From Hymenolepis diminuta (taxonomy: Eukaryota > Platyhelminthes > Cestoda > Cyclophyllidea > Hymenolepididae), in assembly GCA_900708905.1 (NCBI GenBank), contig CAADRB010000017.1, positions 1,826,251 through 1,890,250 on the forward strand: DNA of 64,000 nucleotides. Direction: 5' to 3'. Below, piece after piece: positions 1 to 13,700 of this stretch (within the stretch, counting starts at the first letter, position 1; each line of letters begins with the position of its first letter). Below the pieces are notes generated by a model. The model did no database searches, was not told the DNA's origin, and saw only the letters and a program-made list of their open reading frames with translations. A program made the position numbers and the translations under genes.

Positions 1-1293
1 ATGAATAATGACCCACATGCTCATTTTCTGAACACTCATTTTATTTCTTTACCACAAAGCATGTTAATTTGTGTTTAACCATAAAAATATGACTAGGAAG
101 TTTACATACAGAATTGTCTCGTTTGATCAAGTTGGGAATTGCCAATAGCCGAGAATTAGTTGAAACCAATTCTCCAGTTATTACAAGGAAAAAATGTGCA
201 GTTTTGATTTTGATTTAGTTGTTAATTAATAAATAATTTTGATTATTATTAAGAAATTTGCAGTAGTTGCGAAATCGGCTAGGATTCATTTTTGCGTTAT
301 GTGTTATTTGAAGTATTTTCTTTACGTGGTGAGAAATCAATCGTAATTTCATAATTTTCCCACTTATATAAAAACATGGTGTTAATTATGTTATCCAAAC
401 CATTACGGCTAATTTGCCATTTATTCAACTTCATTAATCCCACGTTTCAGAAGAAGATTGAGGTTTAGATACAAAAAATACATAATATATAAATAATTAC
501 AGCCAACACGATAGGGCCAAATCGATAAGCTGCTAACATAAGCAAAGCACACATATCATAAGATTAAAAAAAATATTTGTGAGCATTTTCCGCCACCACT
601 GACGTCAGGTAACTATCATTAGAAAACAGGAAGGAGTCTGTAAATTAGTATTGCAATAGGGTTTAAACATTTAACCATGATTTAATCAATTAAACCAGGT
701 TTATTGGCAGATAAAGAAGTAGAATTAACGTATATATATATATATATACCGTTGAGCTTACAGTCACCTCAAGACGAAAATCAGAAAAACTGGCACAAAG
801 TTTTAAAATAGGATAGAAAATAAAAGGTCGTTTGATCAAGGTGAAACACATAGAAATAGATAATATGACGAGACTAAATTTCGAAAGTAAATGTACTACG
901 TTAGCTTTTAAATGCCTCAGTATACCATTCTCTGTTAGATCATTAGGCTAAAAAATTAAATAATAGTATTCGCAATTAAATTATACATAACATACTGAAA
1001 AGTGATGAAATTATGACTCAGACTAACATTTCGAACATGTTATTTTACAAATACAACATTCAATACAACAACAGTATTTAAATGGTCCAACGCAACAACC
1101 GTCCCTTATGGTTTCTTACCTTAACACCAAGATTATTTATAGCCACTGAGTTAATTAAAATATCCAACGTTCTTCTAGGATTCGAATTAATTTCATTTTC
1201 GTTTAAATAGATGAGTCAATAAAGTTGGAGTCATTCTTTAAATGGGCCAATGGTGCCCCGTTCTTTCAAAGTTGTCGTCACGCTTTTGATAGC
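1..1293. other. Gene-free upstream tract
   Basis: No coding region was recognised here. The tract is AT-rich and contains a TA dinucleotide run near 730-748. The frame of RRS1 stays open from 1207 to the RRS1 start, but it has no ATG upstream of 1294, so this part is probably 5' UTR. Two short upstream ORFs lie in it (1211-1222 and 1242-1289). Confidence 0.6.
730..748. repeat. TA dinucleotide microsatellite
   Basis: An uninterrupted run of alternating T and A of about 19 bases. It is a simple repeat with no visible function. Confidence 0.9.
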
Positions 1294-3065
1294 ATGGATC
1301 TAGATAGCAGATCGCTCGTTGCGGAATTGGATTTGGGTAATCTTTTGTACGAAGATAAGGGTGCGATTGATCCAAACGATGTGTAAGTAATATTACTTTC
1401 TGGTTTATCAATTCAGTAACAGGGATTATATCAAGAAATTGTCCTTAAATTGTGTCCATCATTTCTTGAAAGAGTTTTGGAAGCTGCCAACGGATACTTT
1501 CGATGGAGTTCAAGTTTCTTGTGTAGGTTTCTATTTTTTTTCCTTACTTTTGAGCTCCCCGACCCCACGTTTAGACTCCCTCGTGAGAAACCAGCTCCTA
1601 GGAAACGAGAGATGTCAAGGTGGGAGCGATTCGCTCAAATGAAGGGAATCAGAAAACAGAAGAGGTCGAAAAAGGTTTGGGATGATGAAACTCAGTCTTG
1701 GAGACCCAGATGGGGCAAAGATCGTATTGACTCTGTTAAAGACAAGTGGGTTCTTGAGGTTCCGGACAATGCTGGTATGGTTACCTTATTTTATGTTTAT
1801 TTACTCTAAGACCCATACGAGGACCAGTTTGAAAAATTGAGTAATGCTCGTAAAGAAAAGCGCGCCAAGAATGAACTTAACAGATTGAAGAATATTGCTC
1901 GCACGGTCAAGAAGGGACAAGGTAAATATCGTTGATCTTTTATTACCTTTCCTATCTAAATGGTAATGTGGACATTATCGTTTTACACTTTTAGCTCCTC
2001 CCATTGGTGTTTTGACTGAGGCCGACCCCTCAAAGAATATCTTTAATCGTGCCCTTGAAATTACGAAACACGCTGATGCTTCGATGGGTCGATTCTCAGA
2101 GGTCGTTAACGAACAGAAAGTTGCTAAGAAGACAGAGTAAGTTCATCTTATCTTTACTAGATGTAATCTTAAACCACTCGTTGTAACAGTGTGTTTTTCA
2201 AGTCAAGGTCGATATTCGTAAGTATTCATTCACTGATAGGATGGGAGTATGGGCTGTTCTAGGACAATTTTCATCTGTATTAACTAACTTGAACAGTTTT
2301 CTTCAATGTGGTAGTAATGAGTAATCAAAATATTTTTATGTATATCTAATAAAGGAAATGACTAACCACAGCCTAAATATAATCAGGAGGTAAATTAATT
2401 ATATCTATTAGAGGTTTCTGAATGTTCTCGATGATTGTTAGAAAGCAATTCGTTTATTATGCTAGTATATTATTGGTCTTTTTCACGTTTATTGATTTGC
2501 TTTCATGTTCTGCGGAAAATTAATCAGCTCTAATAGTCGAGCTTTCTGGTTAAAATGGGTCTGTAAGAGTGGTTTATTTATAAAACATTGGATTTCTCAT
2601 CAGGGCAGCTGTAAGATATCCTCCCAAAACAAGTGTTTGAAAAAGCTTTAAGAAATCTACCAAATCGGTCATAAGAGGTGTCTCTACATATGTAATGAGT
2701 AATTGCACCTCTCATTAATTTTCAAATGGAGATGAAAAAGTTGATTTCCTCAATTGTGTGCGTTCAAATATCAATTTTTATCCAATTATGGGCGTTTGAA
2801 TGCATTTTCAGGGTGTCTTCAAATTCTAACCTACACTTTCCTCAGTGGGTTTGGAGAGTTTTCATTCAGTGTAATAAGGAATTAAAGTCAAACTATGTCA
2901 CGGTTTATCATTTCTATTTGCCTTTATAGGAAAGCTAGTGGTCGCCCGAAGTCGGCGGGAAAGAAGTCAAAGAAGACTGATCGTGCGAAGAAATCGAAAA
3001 AGGGCGGTCCATCTCGTCATGCGAAGGGAGGCAAAGGTCGTGGTAAAATTTCAAATAAGAAATAA
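1294..3065 (+). CDS. RRS1: Ribosome biogenesis regulatory protein RRS1
   Basis: RRS1 is a nucleolar factor for 60S subunit assembly; in yeast it works with Rpf2 to bring the 5S RNP into pre-ribosomes. Six exons give 267 residues: 1294-1382, 1417-1522, 1555-1774, 1811-1921, 1995-2136 and 2930-3065. All junctions are GT-AG and keep frame. Family landmarks are the LDLGNLL motif near residue 12, LPREKPAPRKREMSRWERFA with the following KGIRKQKR stretch, the VWDDETQSWRPRWG segment, and KEKRAKNELNRLKN. The last exon encodes a Lys/Arg/Gly-rich basic tail typical of the family. The protein is longer than yeast Rrs1 (203 aa) and shorter than the human one (365 aa). The ATG at 1294 is the first in frame after the stop at 1204. 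Introns are 34, 32, 36, 73 and 793 bp. The stop codon lies within an AATAAA. Confidence 0.95.
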
Positions 3066-6000
3066 AGTCCTTCTCTCTGTCAATTCCTGTAAATACTTCA
3101 TTGGTTTCTATGTAACTAAACTTTTTTCAACCCATTAATGCCCTTTTCGTTATCTAGACTTATCTAATATCCAGTATTGTTACGTTGATGTAAATTATGA
3201 CTGATTATATAAAAATGGGATATGTTTTGTGCCTATGTGATGTTAATTATGTATTTTATTATTCACTCTTCGTTTTTCTTGTTTACTAGAGAATTAAATA
3301 GTCCATGAAAATAAGTTAGTAGTGTCCTTTCGGTTGTTCCCATTTAAAAAGTTATTTACCTGTTTATTTCAAAAATTATTTTTGTATCGGATTTTGTCCT
3401 TTTCCTGTATTTTGCTATTAAACAGGGCAGGATTTTAGGCAAAAAATGTTAGGAAGCCTGCTTGAGAAATAATGTGCACATATTTGAGTGAATAAGTCTA
3501 ATCGCTTCCCTATGTAGGACAGTCCAAAAAAGTCATCTCAATTTATTCAAATTGTAAATCTCTCAAGAAACAAACTTATTGTTTCACTATCTGGTTTACT
3601 ATTGCAAATCATTTTTATAATAATATATGGCTCTCATCTTGCTCGGGATGTATTTTAATTTTGGTCTAGTCTTAGTCTAGGAGCTGACCGTTTATTTAGA
3701 CGTATGCGGTTCAGTCATCAATAAAGTTGGATAGAGAAGCTCAAGAACTCGCCTTTCGAACTTCATTGGAAACAAGGAGGGGAAGGAAATGTAATATATT
3801 GCGCGAATATTCGTATTAAGAGGCACAAAGGTGACAGTTAAAGCATAGATAAGGGAAAAAGTATAGGTGGTAAGCCAAAATGAAACAGTTTTGACAATTA
3901 AGGCCAATGGATAGAAATTTTAGAGAGGTTATTAATATGATTATTACAAGTGCTACATCTTCAGTATTAAATTCTAGTCAATCCTCAAATGAAAAGTTTT
4001 ATACTCATTTATCTAGTCATTGGGATGTAGTCGCTAGAAAAAATCAGTTAGTTGTAGAACACTTAGTCATAATCTCTCAATGATCGGTGTCGTTTACTAC
4101 TGTGTGATCGGTTTAAAATGAGCATTATATTATATGTCGCTAAAGGAATACCTTGTTTATTGTGCGGATGTAGACGCGGAATAAATGTCGAGTTCTAGGT
4201 TATCCAAGCACAAAGAAACTAGCCTCCACTAAAGTTGTGAGAACAGAAATTTCTTCAAAATATTGTATGATGTATGTCAAACAACTGAGGATACTTATGT
4301 AGTGTGACTAATATATGCGAAATCTTCATCTATCGAACTTAAGTAATAGCAGACTAGTACTTTTTTGTAGGACAATGTACAGTTTTCTTTTATGAGGACG
4401 TGTTCCGCTTACTGAAGGAATAAGTCAAGTCAATTGCATGCTGCGGTATGGAAAGTATGTCGATGACCATATCGATTCAATGTCAGTAGAGTATGTAAGT
4501 ATACTTATTCATCCGCTCATTTCCCACAGGTGATCCTTATTTGTAAAGTCACCGCTTGTGATTGGTGATCCCCCTGTTTTTTCAAAGCATATACCCATTT
4601 TGCATTTCCTATTTGCCAATAGTTATTCTGTTCTGTTTGGTACTTTTTGATAAACTGTTTTGATCTTGAGACCATTTCGTACATGTCAGTTATGTAGGAC
4701 TGGACCACATTATTATTGGAAATGGTTCATAATAATAATTCAATATTTGGTTATGATCACACATCTAATAGTATTAGTGCTATTAAAAGATTCTTATTAT
4801 TGTCACTTATTTCTACCAAGTTCCCTTCCCCCCCCCCCTCCACTCTGATTTCTTCTATATATTCATTGATCGTCTGTGTCTTTGTCATTATCTTGCGTGA
4901 CCTGAGCTTGATTCAAACTCATCACTTTGGTTTTAGTAATCCATCCAGATCCGAGATTAAGACGAAGACAAGATTGACAATTGATAATAGAAATAAGTCT
5001 TTATTTACAAAGAACGAGGTTGGATAAAAATTAGGGAACATTTAACAACGCACTACTGAAAAAAAATTTTTATTATTGAGCACTAGCCTGTCTGCTTTTA
5101 TCAACTTCAATGGGTCAGGTGGAAATTAGAGAATAAGATAGGCTTCGTCTCGTGCCCCATTAGTGTCAATTTAAATAAGCATTAAAATCATGATTACTCA
5201 TTACGCTTCAGCAAGAATATCTGTTAAAACGGGAATCTGCTATTTTTAGTATTAAACGTATGATTAATTAACAGCGATTCGTATTTGGGGTGATGGGAGG
5301 GTGGAGGGGAAATATCTCCAGTCCCACATTTCGACTGCCATATTGTCAAGGTCAACTTAGGCACACGTCAGTCTTCACTGACTGCTGTTCTGACTCTAAC
5401 CCTTTGGCTGACTTATCTTAGCTGAGCCCTGCAGGCTTCAAATACTGCAACGGTACGGCAAAAATTCATCTGGAATCGCTTTTTTCCAATCTGAAAGTAA
5501 CATTTGCCCCTGCCGGAACAGATGTTCTTGTGAAAGAAGGATGATTTACGCAGGAAGATCTATCACAAAAAGATAACTGAAGATAAAGACAAAATTCGGT
5601 CCTTTTGAATGTAATATTTCAAAACTAGTCTTAATCAAACATCTACAGCATAATAGTCCCTTGGTTAGCCAGAGACCAGTTTAGGACAAAGATATTAAAA
5701 ACCAGGTGAGCCGGAGTTAGTGACAAATATTTCGGTAACAATCACCATCTATTGGATCACCTTTTCTTAGGTGCAACGATCAACGAGAACCTCTAATGCT
5801 CAATTTCCCGTTGCTCTAAGTATTATATAAGACCAGCGTGGTTGAAACAACACATACCAGAATGTCTTCATTATTGCAGACGTCAGCTTCAATATCAGTC
5901 TCTTCAAAAAGCAACAGCACGTGTACTTCCGAAATGATGATAGAAGTAAAAATACTGAAAACCATGGACCAAATCTGCATACCCTTTCTATGAACTATTT

Positions 6001-8280
6001 TCTCACAGCTATAGCTATGCATCTGCTTCCCCGAGTAGTATTATGCCATCTTTATACTCTATTATATTAGGAGAAAACAGGGAAAAGGCGGCAAGCTTGC
6101 AATCAGGAAGCTGAGAAAGTGAATCTTAGGGGAGTATAGTTTACAATGTAGGTCTTCGATAACGAAAGAACTCAGTTGACTGCTTTGAGACCGGGGGTAA
6201 TAAGTTGTACACATAACTATGTGAAGATGATAAAATGGACCAAAATCGATAAGAGAATCACGATAACAGAAAATGTGAAAGAGGATTAAAGTCACTATAC
6301 TTATTTTACCCAAATCGTCTAATTGATCGTATCGACAATATTTTGGAATGAATCAAAAAATTTCCCTTTACGAAAAAATTAAATTTCTTCAAAACTGATA
6401 GTGATTAAATTATCAGTTGAAGTCTTGAGCAAGTGTACTTTAGATAAGAGCATTCTTAGTTAAGGAAGTAGGGACGAAACAAAAAACATGAGCCTCATGT
6501 AACCAGATACCTTCCTTTTCCACGAATTTGGTGCCAAAAGACATTTTCTGTGTCTTGGGTGTCTACATTCATGTTATGTAATGTTAAGGTCCACTGAACT
6601 ATCTGCCCACATCCGTGATATAACCAAACATTTGAGACTGATTCATCGCCCAAAATGCATTTGACACCCGCTAACGTGTAAGAACGATATTGCTATAGTA
6701 ATAAGCAAAGCTGCAACTGTAAAAATTTGTAAAAATAACTTACACATTAAGACAAGATTGTCCTTAAAGTTTGAGATGCACGTATTCTATGCATTTTATT
6801 AACGCAAATTGGAGTGTAAAACGAAATGAAAACCTGTGGAATTGGCTATATACATCCTTAAGAATGGGCTTTATATTATGGACGTACGTAAGGGAAATAG
6901 AGTTTTCACGAGCAATGCTTTCCCTAAAATATGCGAATGTGTTTTATCTCTGTCTAATCACCTTAATGGAACATTTAAATGATTGATACGATCAAATAAA
7001 TGAAATTTGTTGATAATAATTCTAAGGACAAACTCTCTTAAGCGAAAACTATAAACTTAACTGGTATGCCCAAGTTGCAGAAAGCAATTTGTTTTACATT
7101 GTCAAAAATGTCATTGCTAGTCATTTACAACATTAACAAAAACAAATCATGCTGCTACTTTCACCGAACATGATTTCCGCTCGGCAGTACTTTTAGATGG
7201 CAATGTAACCTATTGTTGAGCCTAAATGCTTTCCTGGACTGTGTTTACTTATCTTAATGTAACATCGTTATAACTATTTTCCTGAAAAAAATATGAAGGA
7301 ACTTGTTTACACAACAAACTAGTTAACAGCCACATTTTCACATATAACCCTTGTATATTATACATAATAAGGGAATATGTGAATGAATATGCATTTGTTC
7401 GAAGCTTTGACTATGAAAGTATTATTTGAACGCAGATTGTAGAATCTTGGCACAAGTTTATGAGATAACCTTTGCTTTTACTTGGCGATATCATTTTAAC
7501 TCTGACTATGAAACTTAAATACAAATGCTAAGAATACTGCTCCATTTGGTTCATTCTCGGTAGCAATCAACTAGAATTTTGCTAATACTTTAGGATTTAA
7601 ATGATATTAAAAATATGCATTCTCTGAGATACATGAAATCATCTGGTTCTTTTGAATCTTTCAGTAAATCATCTTGCCTACAATATATTGAGGAATTACG
7701 GTTTTTCTGAATTAATATACAAGATGTCCGAAAAGTATCTCCATATGAACATGTTAAAGAATCTCTTAAGTTATCTGTACAATATGAAGCTCAGAAATCA
7801 GTTGTTCGTCTGAAAAGATGATCATGAATAACTACAGAACTGCGTATTCACTTTAGTCGATACAAAGACCGCCATGACTTTTCAATTAGAATTCAAGGTA
7901 GCAAGTACAATGATGGAGTTCCCAGACCTTTAAAATTCATGTTGTGTACATTCTTCCCACGTTCATGCATTTTAACCAAAGCTAATTAATTACTTATTTT
8001 TAATAGGTATTTTCTTCTCAATCCTCCTGCAGACTAAAAAGGAATAATGACAAATTAATTTTTTGCTTTCGATAGCCCGAAAATATTTCTTCTGCGACAA
8101 CATTAGCAACTTGAATGATATCGAGAAACAAGTATGGGATTATAATGTTTAATATTTTTTCTAAACGATATCACTAGACTGAGTAAGGAAACTTCACTTT
8201 TTATTTCAATAAGCTATTAGTGTAAATTCATTCATACCTTGATAAGTTTAATCGAATAGAAATTTTGGAGTTCACAACGC
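3066..8280. other. Gene-poor intergenic tract
   Basis: No gene was recognised. Short ORFs here are at the length expected by chance for AT-rich DNA. An 11-base C run sits at 4828-4838. About 5280-5570 is richer in GC than its surroundings and could be an old repeat, but no protein similarity was seen. Nothing else can be supported. Confidence 0.5.
4828..4838. repeat. Poly-C homopolymer run
   Basis: Eleven consecutive C residues within a pyrimidine-rich stretch. This is a simple repeat and its length may be unreliable in the assembly. Confidence 0.85.
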
Positions 8281-8560
8281 TACCGAGGCTGACCGAGGGA
8301 ATTTCGAGTGCGCTAGACCATTCTGGGACGTGCGTGTTACTGATGGCGTAGCGATCAAGTGCGATGTGCGTGCAGAGGTCTTCCCAGCCAATCAGCGATC
8401 AATATTCCTACTGCGTGGCGTTGATCATATTTAATGACTAACATATTGATAGTTTAAACACGACCGCAATAAACCTTTTCCACGCAACGCCTTCTTTGTT
8501 CTCGCTACTTTGGACATAACCTAGACAATCCTGGGGGCAAAATTTATACTTAAGGACACT
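8281..8560 (+). repeat. Possible solo LTR-like island
   Basis: A GC-richer block in AT-rich surroundings with promoter-like parts in LTR order: a CCAAT-like element near 8388, an A/T-rich TATA-like stretch near 8428, AATAAA near 8470, a pyrimidine-rich U5-like segment, then CTGGGGGC near 8532, which resembles the start of a tRNA primer-binding site. No second copy was found in the window and no terminal inverted dinucleotides could be fixed. The LTR reading is inference. Confidence 0.3.
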
Positions 8561-9465
8561 GCTAGAGGGTAGGTGGACGTCTAAAGGGATAACTAAGGTT
8601 TAGCATGAAGGTTTTTATTTAGCATTCGCTACAAAATTGACCAAATATGATTATGGGACCATTATCATTACAATCTTAGGAATTCTACTATTTTTATTGA
8701 AACTGTCAAATAGCTTGAACGCTATTACTCTCTGCGAAAACTCTTGATTACCATTTTTGCAGAGCTACGTAACCCCAAGAATAGATGAACCTTTAATTTT
8801 TTCATCCTATTTGTTTAGATATGCGCGCTTGTTTGCTTCGACAATGAAATGATGGGTTATAATTTTGTAAACCATTTATTTATTATTTTACCAATTAAAT
8901 AGATTAGGATGCTGAATCTTATATAATTATAAATAAAATCGGACAAACGGACGCATAGCCACAGCGGAGGGAAAATGGTTTTTGGAAATTTATGAGATTT
9001 GGGAATTGGAATAATTAATTCTTCTTTTCCCGGGCCTAAGATAATATGCTGCTACTTTTTCTAATGATCTTCTGATATCAGTGCTGAGGATGAGATTTTG
9101 AGATGTGTCATTTTAACCATGTTTTAAGTCGTTTATAAGACTTAAAACAAATGAAAGTTAGGCCCTGAAAATCTAATTAATCATTGAACAATGATTCCCC
9201 TATAATGCAAGTGCATTGCTATCTTTTGTGAGAAGAAATAATAATTATTTTGGATCAAGGTCCCTTAAGATGGAGATTTACGGTATAAGAGGCAGGAATT
9301 AACGTCGTTGTCTGTTTTGGCCACGACAGTCCGGTAAACCCAAAGACTTCTTTGTGTCCTGATCGATTTGCCTTAACCATGATTTCGTGCAAGTTTTCTT
9401 ATTAATTTACCTTGGAACTCGATGACTCAAAAGAAGCTTTAGGGTAAGAGAATTGGGAAGACATT

Positions 9466-10700
9466 TCATACCAGCCCAAAGGTCAATTCTTCTTTTTTGA
9501 AATTCGGCTGCTGGATTTCCGTACTCAGTGTGTCCAAACTTCTTATACGTCTAACTATTTCAGCTTCAATTTGAGATGGTCCCCTAAAATAAGTAAGAAG
9601 GTAAAGTTGAAGAGCAAAGGTTCTACTTTTGAACCTTATCAGACTTCTCTTTTCATTAAAAAAGTATTTATGAGTCTCAAAGTCTGCCCATTGGTCTTGC
9701 AAGTAAGTTCTTAATATTGTACACACTTCAGATCAACCATATGCTGTATTATTACCTTTATGGAAAGGCTATCAAATGGTTTCTTCACAATAATCAAAAT
9801 AATAGAACTCTTTTGATCATTAGCATTTTGGATGAGAGTTCAAACTCCTAATATTGCTTGATCAGTTGACCTTCCTTTACGGAAACCATAGTTTGATCAC
9901 TCAAGCTTTCCTGCTAGGTATGATCTTAATCTGCTATTGAATACTGATACTACTGATATCAATTGTATCTTAGAGAAATACCCCTTATAACTATTTGAAA
10001 CATTCTTATTCAGCGAGACCACTTATTTATTTATCCATTCACATAGGATCGGTTAAACACCTGGCCAAAGACTTTCAGCAAATGAGTATCATACTTTTCC
10101 CTTCTAACTTTATGAGCTAGGGTTTTATCCCATTTGGACCTGGAGTCTTAGCATTAGAGAATTTAGCTACTAGTAACTCTCCATGGTAACATCCAACCTA
10201 CGACACAGGACTTTTAGCCAGGTAAGGGCAGTCAAGAGAATCTTTAAACATTATTGCATAAAGTTGATCAAAATGAGCAGTACATCCACGTCCGCCTTCA
10301 AACGGCAGACCCAGCCTATTTCTGTGAGGTAGAGCTCAAAAATGCCATAGGAATTTGAATGCTTGACATGGATGCTTTCCAAAAAGAGTTTGAAAGCTTC
10401 CAAATTGTGCTTCAACATAATTTCTTTTGGCATATTCTATAAGATTCGTTACTCGATGTCGTTGTCTATTATAGGCTTCGAAGCGTTCTAGAAGATGTGT
10501 TTTCAGATACCTCACAAAAAAGACCTTTTTTCAATTCAAACTCGAACTTCATCTTATCTTTGGCTTTTGGAAACTAATTCTTTTTCTTTCGATTATGATT
10601 TTCGAAAAGAAGAGCCCCACCTTCTGCCGCATTTTGGATGGTATTGACTAAATGCGAATAGTAAGTTGGTGAGTTTTCAAGTGTCTAATCTATTCATTTC
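9466..10700 (-). mobile_element. Decayed non-LTR retrotransposon (reverse transcriptase relic)
   Basis: Reading the minus strand, conserved blocks of a LINE-type reverse transcriptase appear in the right order. First is a KTPGPNGIKP block near 10120, matching the family's K.PGpDGi motif. Next is YGFRKGRSTDQAIL near 9880, matching the fGFr.grst.dAi block. Then comes IIVKKPFDSLS near 9770, matching the lDl.kAFD block with the catalytic Asp lost. A TILRTYLQDQW segment near 9715 follows, typical of the thumb-proximal region. Stops and frameshifts separate the blocks and no YADD box was found, so the copy is dead. About 10250-10700 on the same strand has fragments consistent with the region upstream of the RT. 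The clade (Jockey-, CR1- or RTE-like) cannot be settled by eye. Confidence 0.75.
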
Positions 10701-13700
10701 TGGCAGTAATCAATATATTTCCCCAGTCAGACCAACCCCTTGACTTAATTGCCAGAGCTTCGTACCACTGGCGGATCTAAAGATTCTACTCTTGTGACAT
10801 ATGTTACTAGGCAGTAGTCGGATACTGTTAGACCCATTCTGGGTGTCCTTGCATTTATAGCTTTCAGATTTATAGTGGGGGGAGGTAGAATAAGATCCAT
10901 CATTGCCCTTTTGCAAGATGAATGCCATCATGTCAATCTTCGAGTATTCTTCTTATCAAAGAAGAGATTCAAAATCTTTTTTTATAATTTTATATTGTTT
11001 TATATTTTTCTATTGTTTTTCCTTTCGTACTCATTGTCGTAAATGATGTCCCCTAATACTATGCTGTTGGCTATCAGATAGCCAATACACTCGTTGTATT
11101 TATGTTATATATACGTTGCTGCACTATCTTAATATAGAAAGGCAAACCTTTCTCCTTTCTTTCTGTGTATTCCAAATAACTGTGGTCATAGTATTCGCCA
11201 ATGGGCAGTCTAGATATAATGATACCATTAGTTATGACAAGGTTTCAATGTTAATAATTAACCTTACATTAAAGCATCTCCCCTACCTTCAGCTGGTAAA
11301 TAAACAAAATTCAAGTGTAGAACCCTTTCCACCTCTAAATGCCGTCTACGCATCCTCTTGTTCGACTGGTATGACGCATTACAACTTTATCATGAGCAGA
11401 GTTTGTAAATAGTATTTGTTGTAACTCTATTACTTGACTATTCTTTACATCAAGTTTAATGATAATGAAGAATATCATATTATTTTAAGTGAAAGCTAAT
11501 ACGACCGAGGAAAAGTTAATCGTAATAACCATAATGGCAAAATACAAACCACTTTATCTTCGCGACCGGTGAAAATGTTATAGTAAATCATTTCTTATTT
11601 GAATGGCTAATTTAGCCTGAAGTGGCAACCGACCCGAATTTGATTTATAATCGGTAGTGATTTCGATAACACTTCCTGTAGGTTTCCTATAATATCCAGG
11701 ATGAGATGTTTATCTTAGGGAGCCGATATGGTCATTAATCTCTTCTGCATAAAGGAATTCGCTTACAAAGTAACCTAACTAAAACCTAAATTTACACAAA
11801 TACCCCGCAAATATTCTACTTTTTTTGTCAGGAAGTGAATATTTGCCTGAACAAACGTGTAATTTGTGAAGAAACAGTTTTACTAAACGTATTTGAGCAT
11901 GACGTGATGCAGCTTACACGATCTTCGCAGAATACGGCTAAGATAACTACAATCTTAAATATCATATCCTGGAGGATTCCCGAAAGATTTCTTTCGGGAC
12001 CTTGACTTTTATTTAATAATCTAAAGTAACTTTTATTTATCAAATATCTTTTTGACTAGCGAAACATGGAAATGCATTATCTCTTTGATTGAGAGTCCTA
12101 TCAAAGATAAAATTTGGGCAAGGAGGTATGTATCCTTAAACGTAATATTTAATGGGAGGAAGATAGATTGGAATTTTTACATTTTTGACTTGAAACTGAA
12201 GATTCATATCAAGCTCGAAATGAAACTTGTGCCCTTCGTCCAAGATAATGGAAAGCGTTTCGCTCGACTGCAGCGTAAATTTGGAGGACTTGTGCTAGAT
12301 TTCAGTTACCAAGATCAAGGATTTGTTTTCGCTTGTATTTTAATAACATTGAATTTCATTACTTAAATTAAGTTTCTCCCATCAGTAGAAAAGTTCAAAA
12401 TATTGGGGTGATGGATCCACTTTCATCAACAGAATTAGAGGATGAAGGGTTAAATACAAGGAACCTTCATAGGAGTCAGGACATCCTCAGGTCACCTTAA
12501 CCAAATTTACAAATCAAATCTGATTCGTATAGATTAGGGTATTTAAAAAGACTAAGAATTCTAAGCTATTAATTCTTATTGTACTGAAGAAGACCTCAGA
12601 GAGAATATATTTTGACTGCAACACATTCTGATATTTTACGCTAAGTTAAGGAATACAAATAAAGAAGTCAAAAGAGGATTACAGGCCAAGAGTTTAATAA
12701 TATCCAGTTTCCAAGTATCTGAACATCATAGTCTGCATTCCCTTTTCAGTGTAGTTTATAAATAAATGAGCTTAAAAAACTGCACAGTTATCTTTTCACA
12801 GTAAACGGAGGTTACCTCAAGGAAATTCTCAGTTTAAACTTAATTAAATCTCTTATTAGCCCCTTGGATTAAGGACCAATCAATTTTCACATTTTGATAT
12901 TACAAAGATATTTTGTAAAAGGGAAGAAAAGCCTCGTTTCTTAAAAAAGTCTTTTTCATTTCCATATTTTCTAAGCAAACTTCATGTCTCAGCATGTCAT
13001 ATTACAGCTTTGGAATCTCCCAAGGATTTATTTTTAGCCAGCCCCGAAAATTTTCTTGCCCCTCTTCTCTTTCCCTATGTAAGTTATGCGGAATTCATCT
13101 ATTTAGGCCCAAATTTAACAACTTATTTTATGATTTTATTATCTAAACGCAATAAATTTAATTACATTTCTATCATTTATTTGTTAATTATAATATTTTC
13201 AACTGCGCATTTAATGGAATTGGACAAATTAAGCGCTTCAAATAAAAGAGATTAATTTACACTCTTGGAGAATTTACGATAAAAGTAGCTAAGCTTCTTA
13301 TCTCTTTCTCTTCTCTATTGATTGAAATTGTACATCATTAGCACATCGGAACGACCCACCCTTCTTCTCCTCAGAGAAAACATCCCATGTGGCGCCAAGT
13401 TTTCAAAAAATATTTACAAATAGTTATGCGAAAGAGGTTGGCTTTCTTGACGTGAAGGCTTATTTTAGCTTGAAGATGAATTATTAAATCAATTATCATT
13501 ATTTTATTACAGATGGCTAGTTCTAAATTAAATTGGGAAAAAAATTAATTTAATTAATTTGACTAAAAGGAAAGTAAATATATCCCATGATAGAAATAAT
13601 AGAGGATATGTTATTGTAAGTTCATTGTCGATTTATTTTTATATCAAAAATGCGATTTGGAGAGGCAGGTACATACTTATCTATGCAAAGCGTTTTATAC

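Noticed and set aside
6500..6660. Possible C2H2 finger-like frame (His-rich segment near 6600-6640)
   Set aside because: Cysteine and histidine spacing do not fit a finger and the frame is short and broken.
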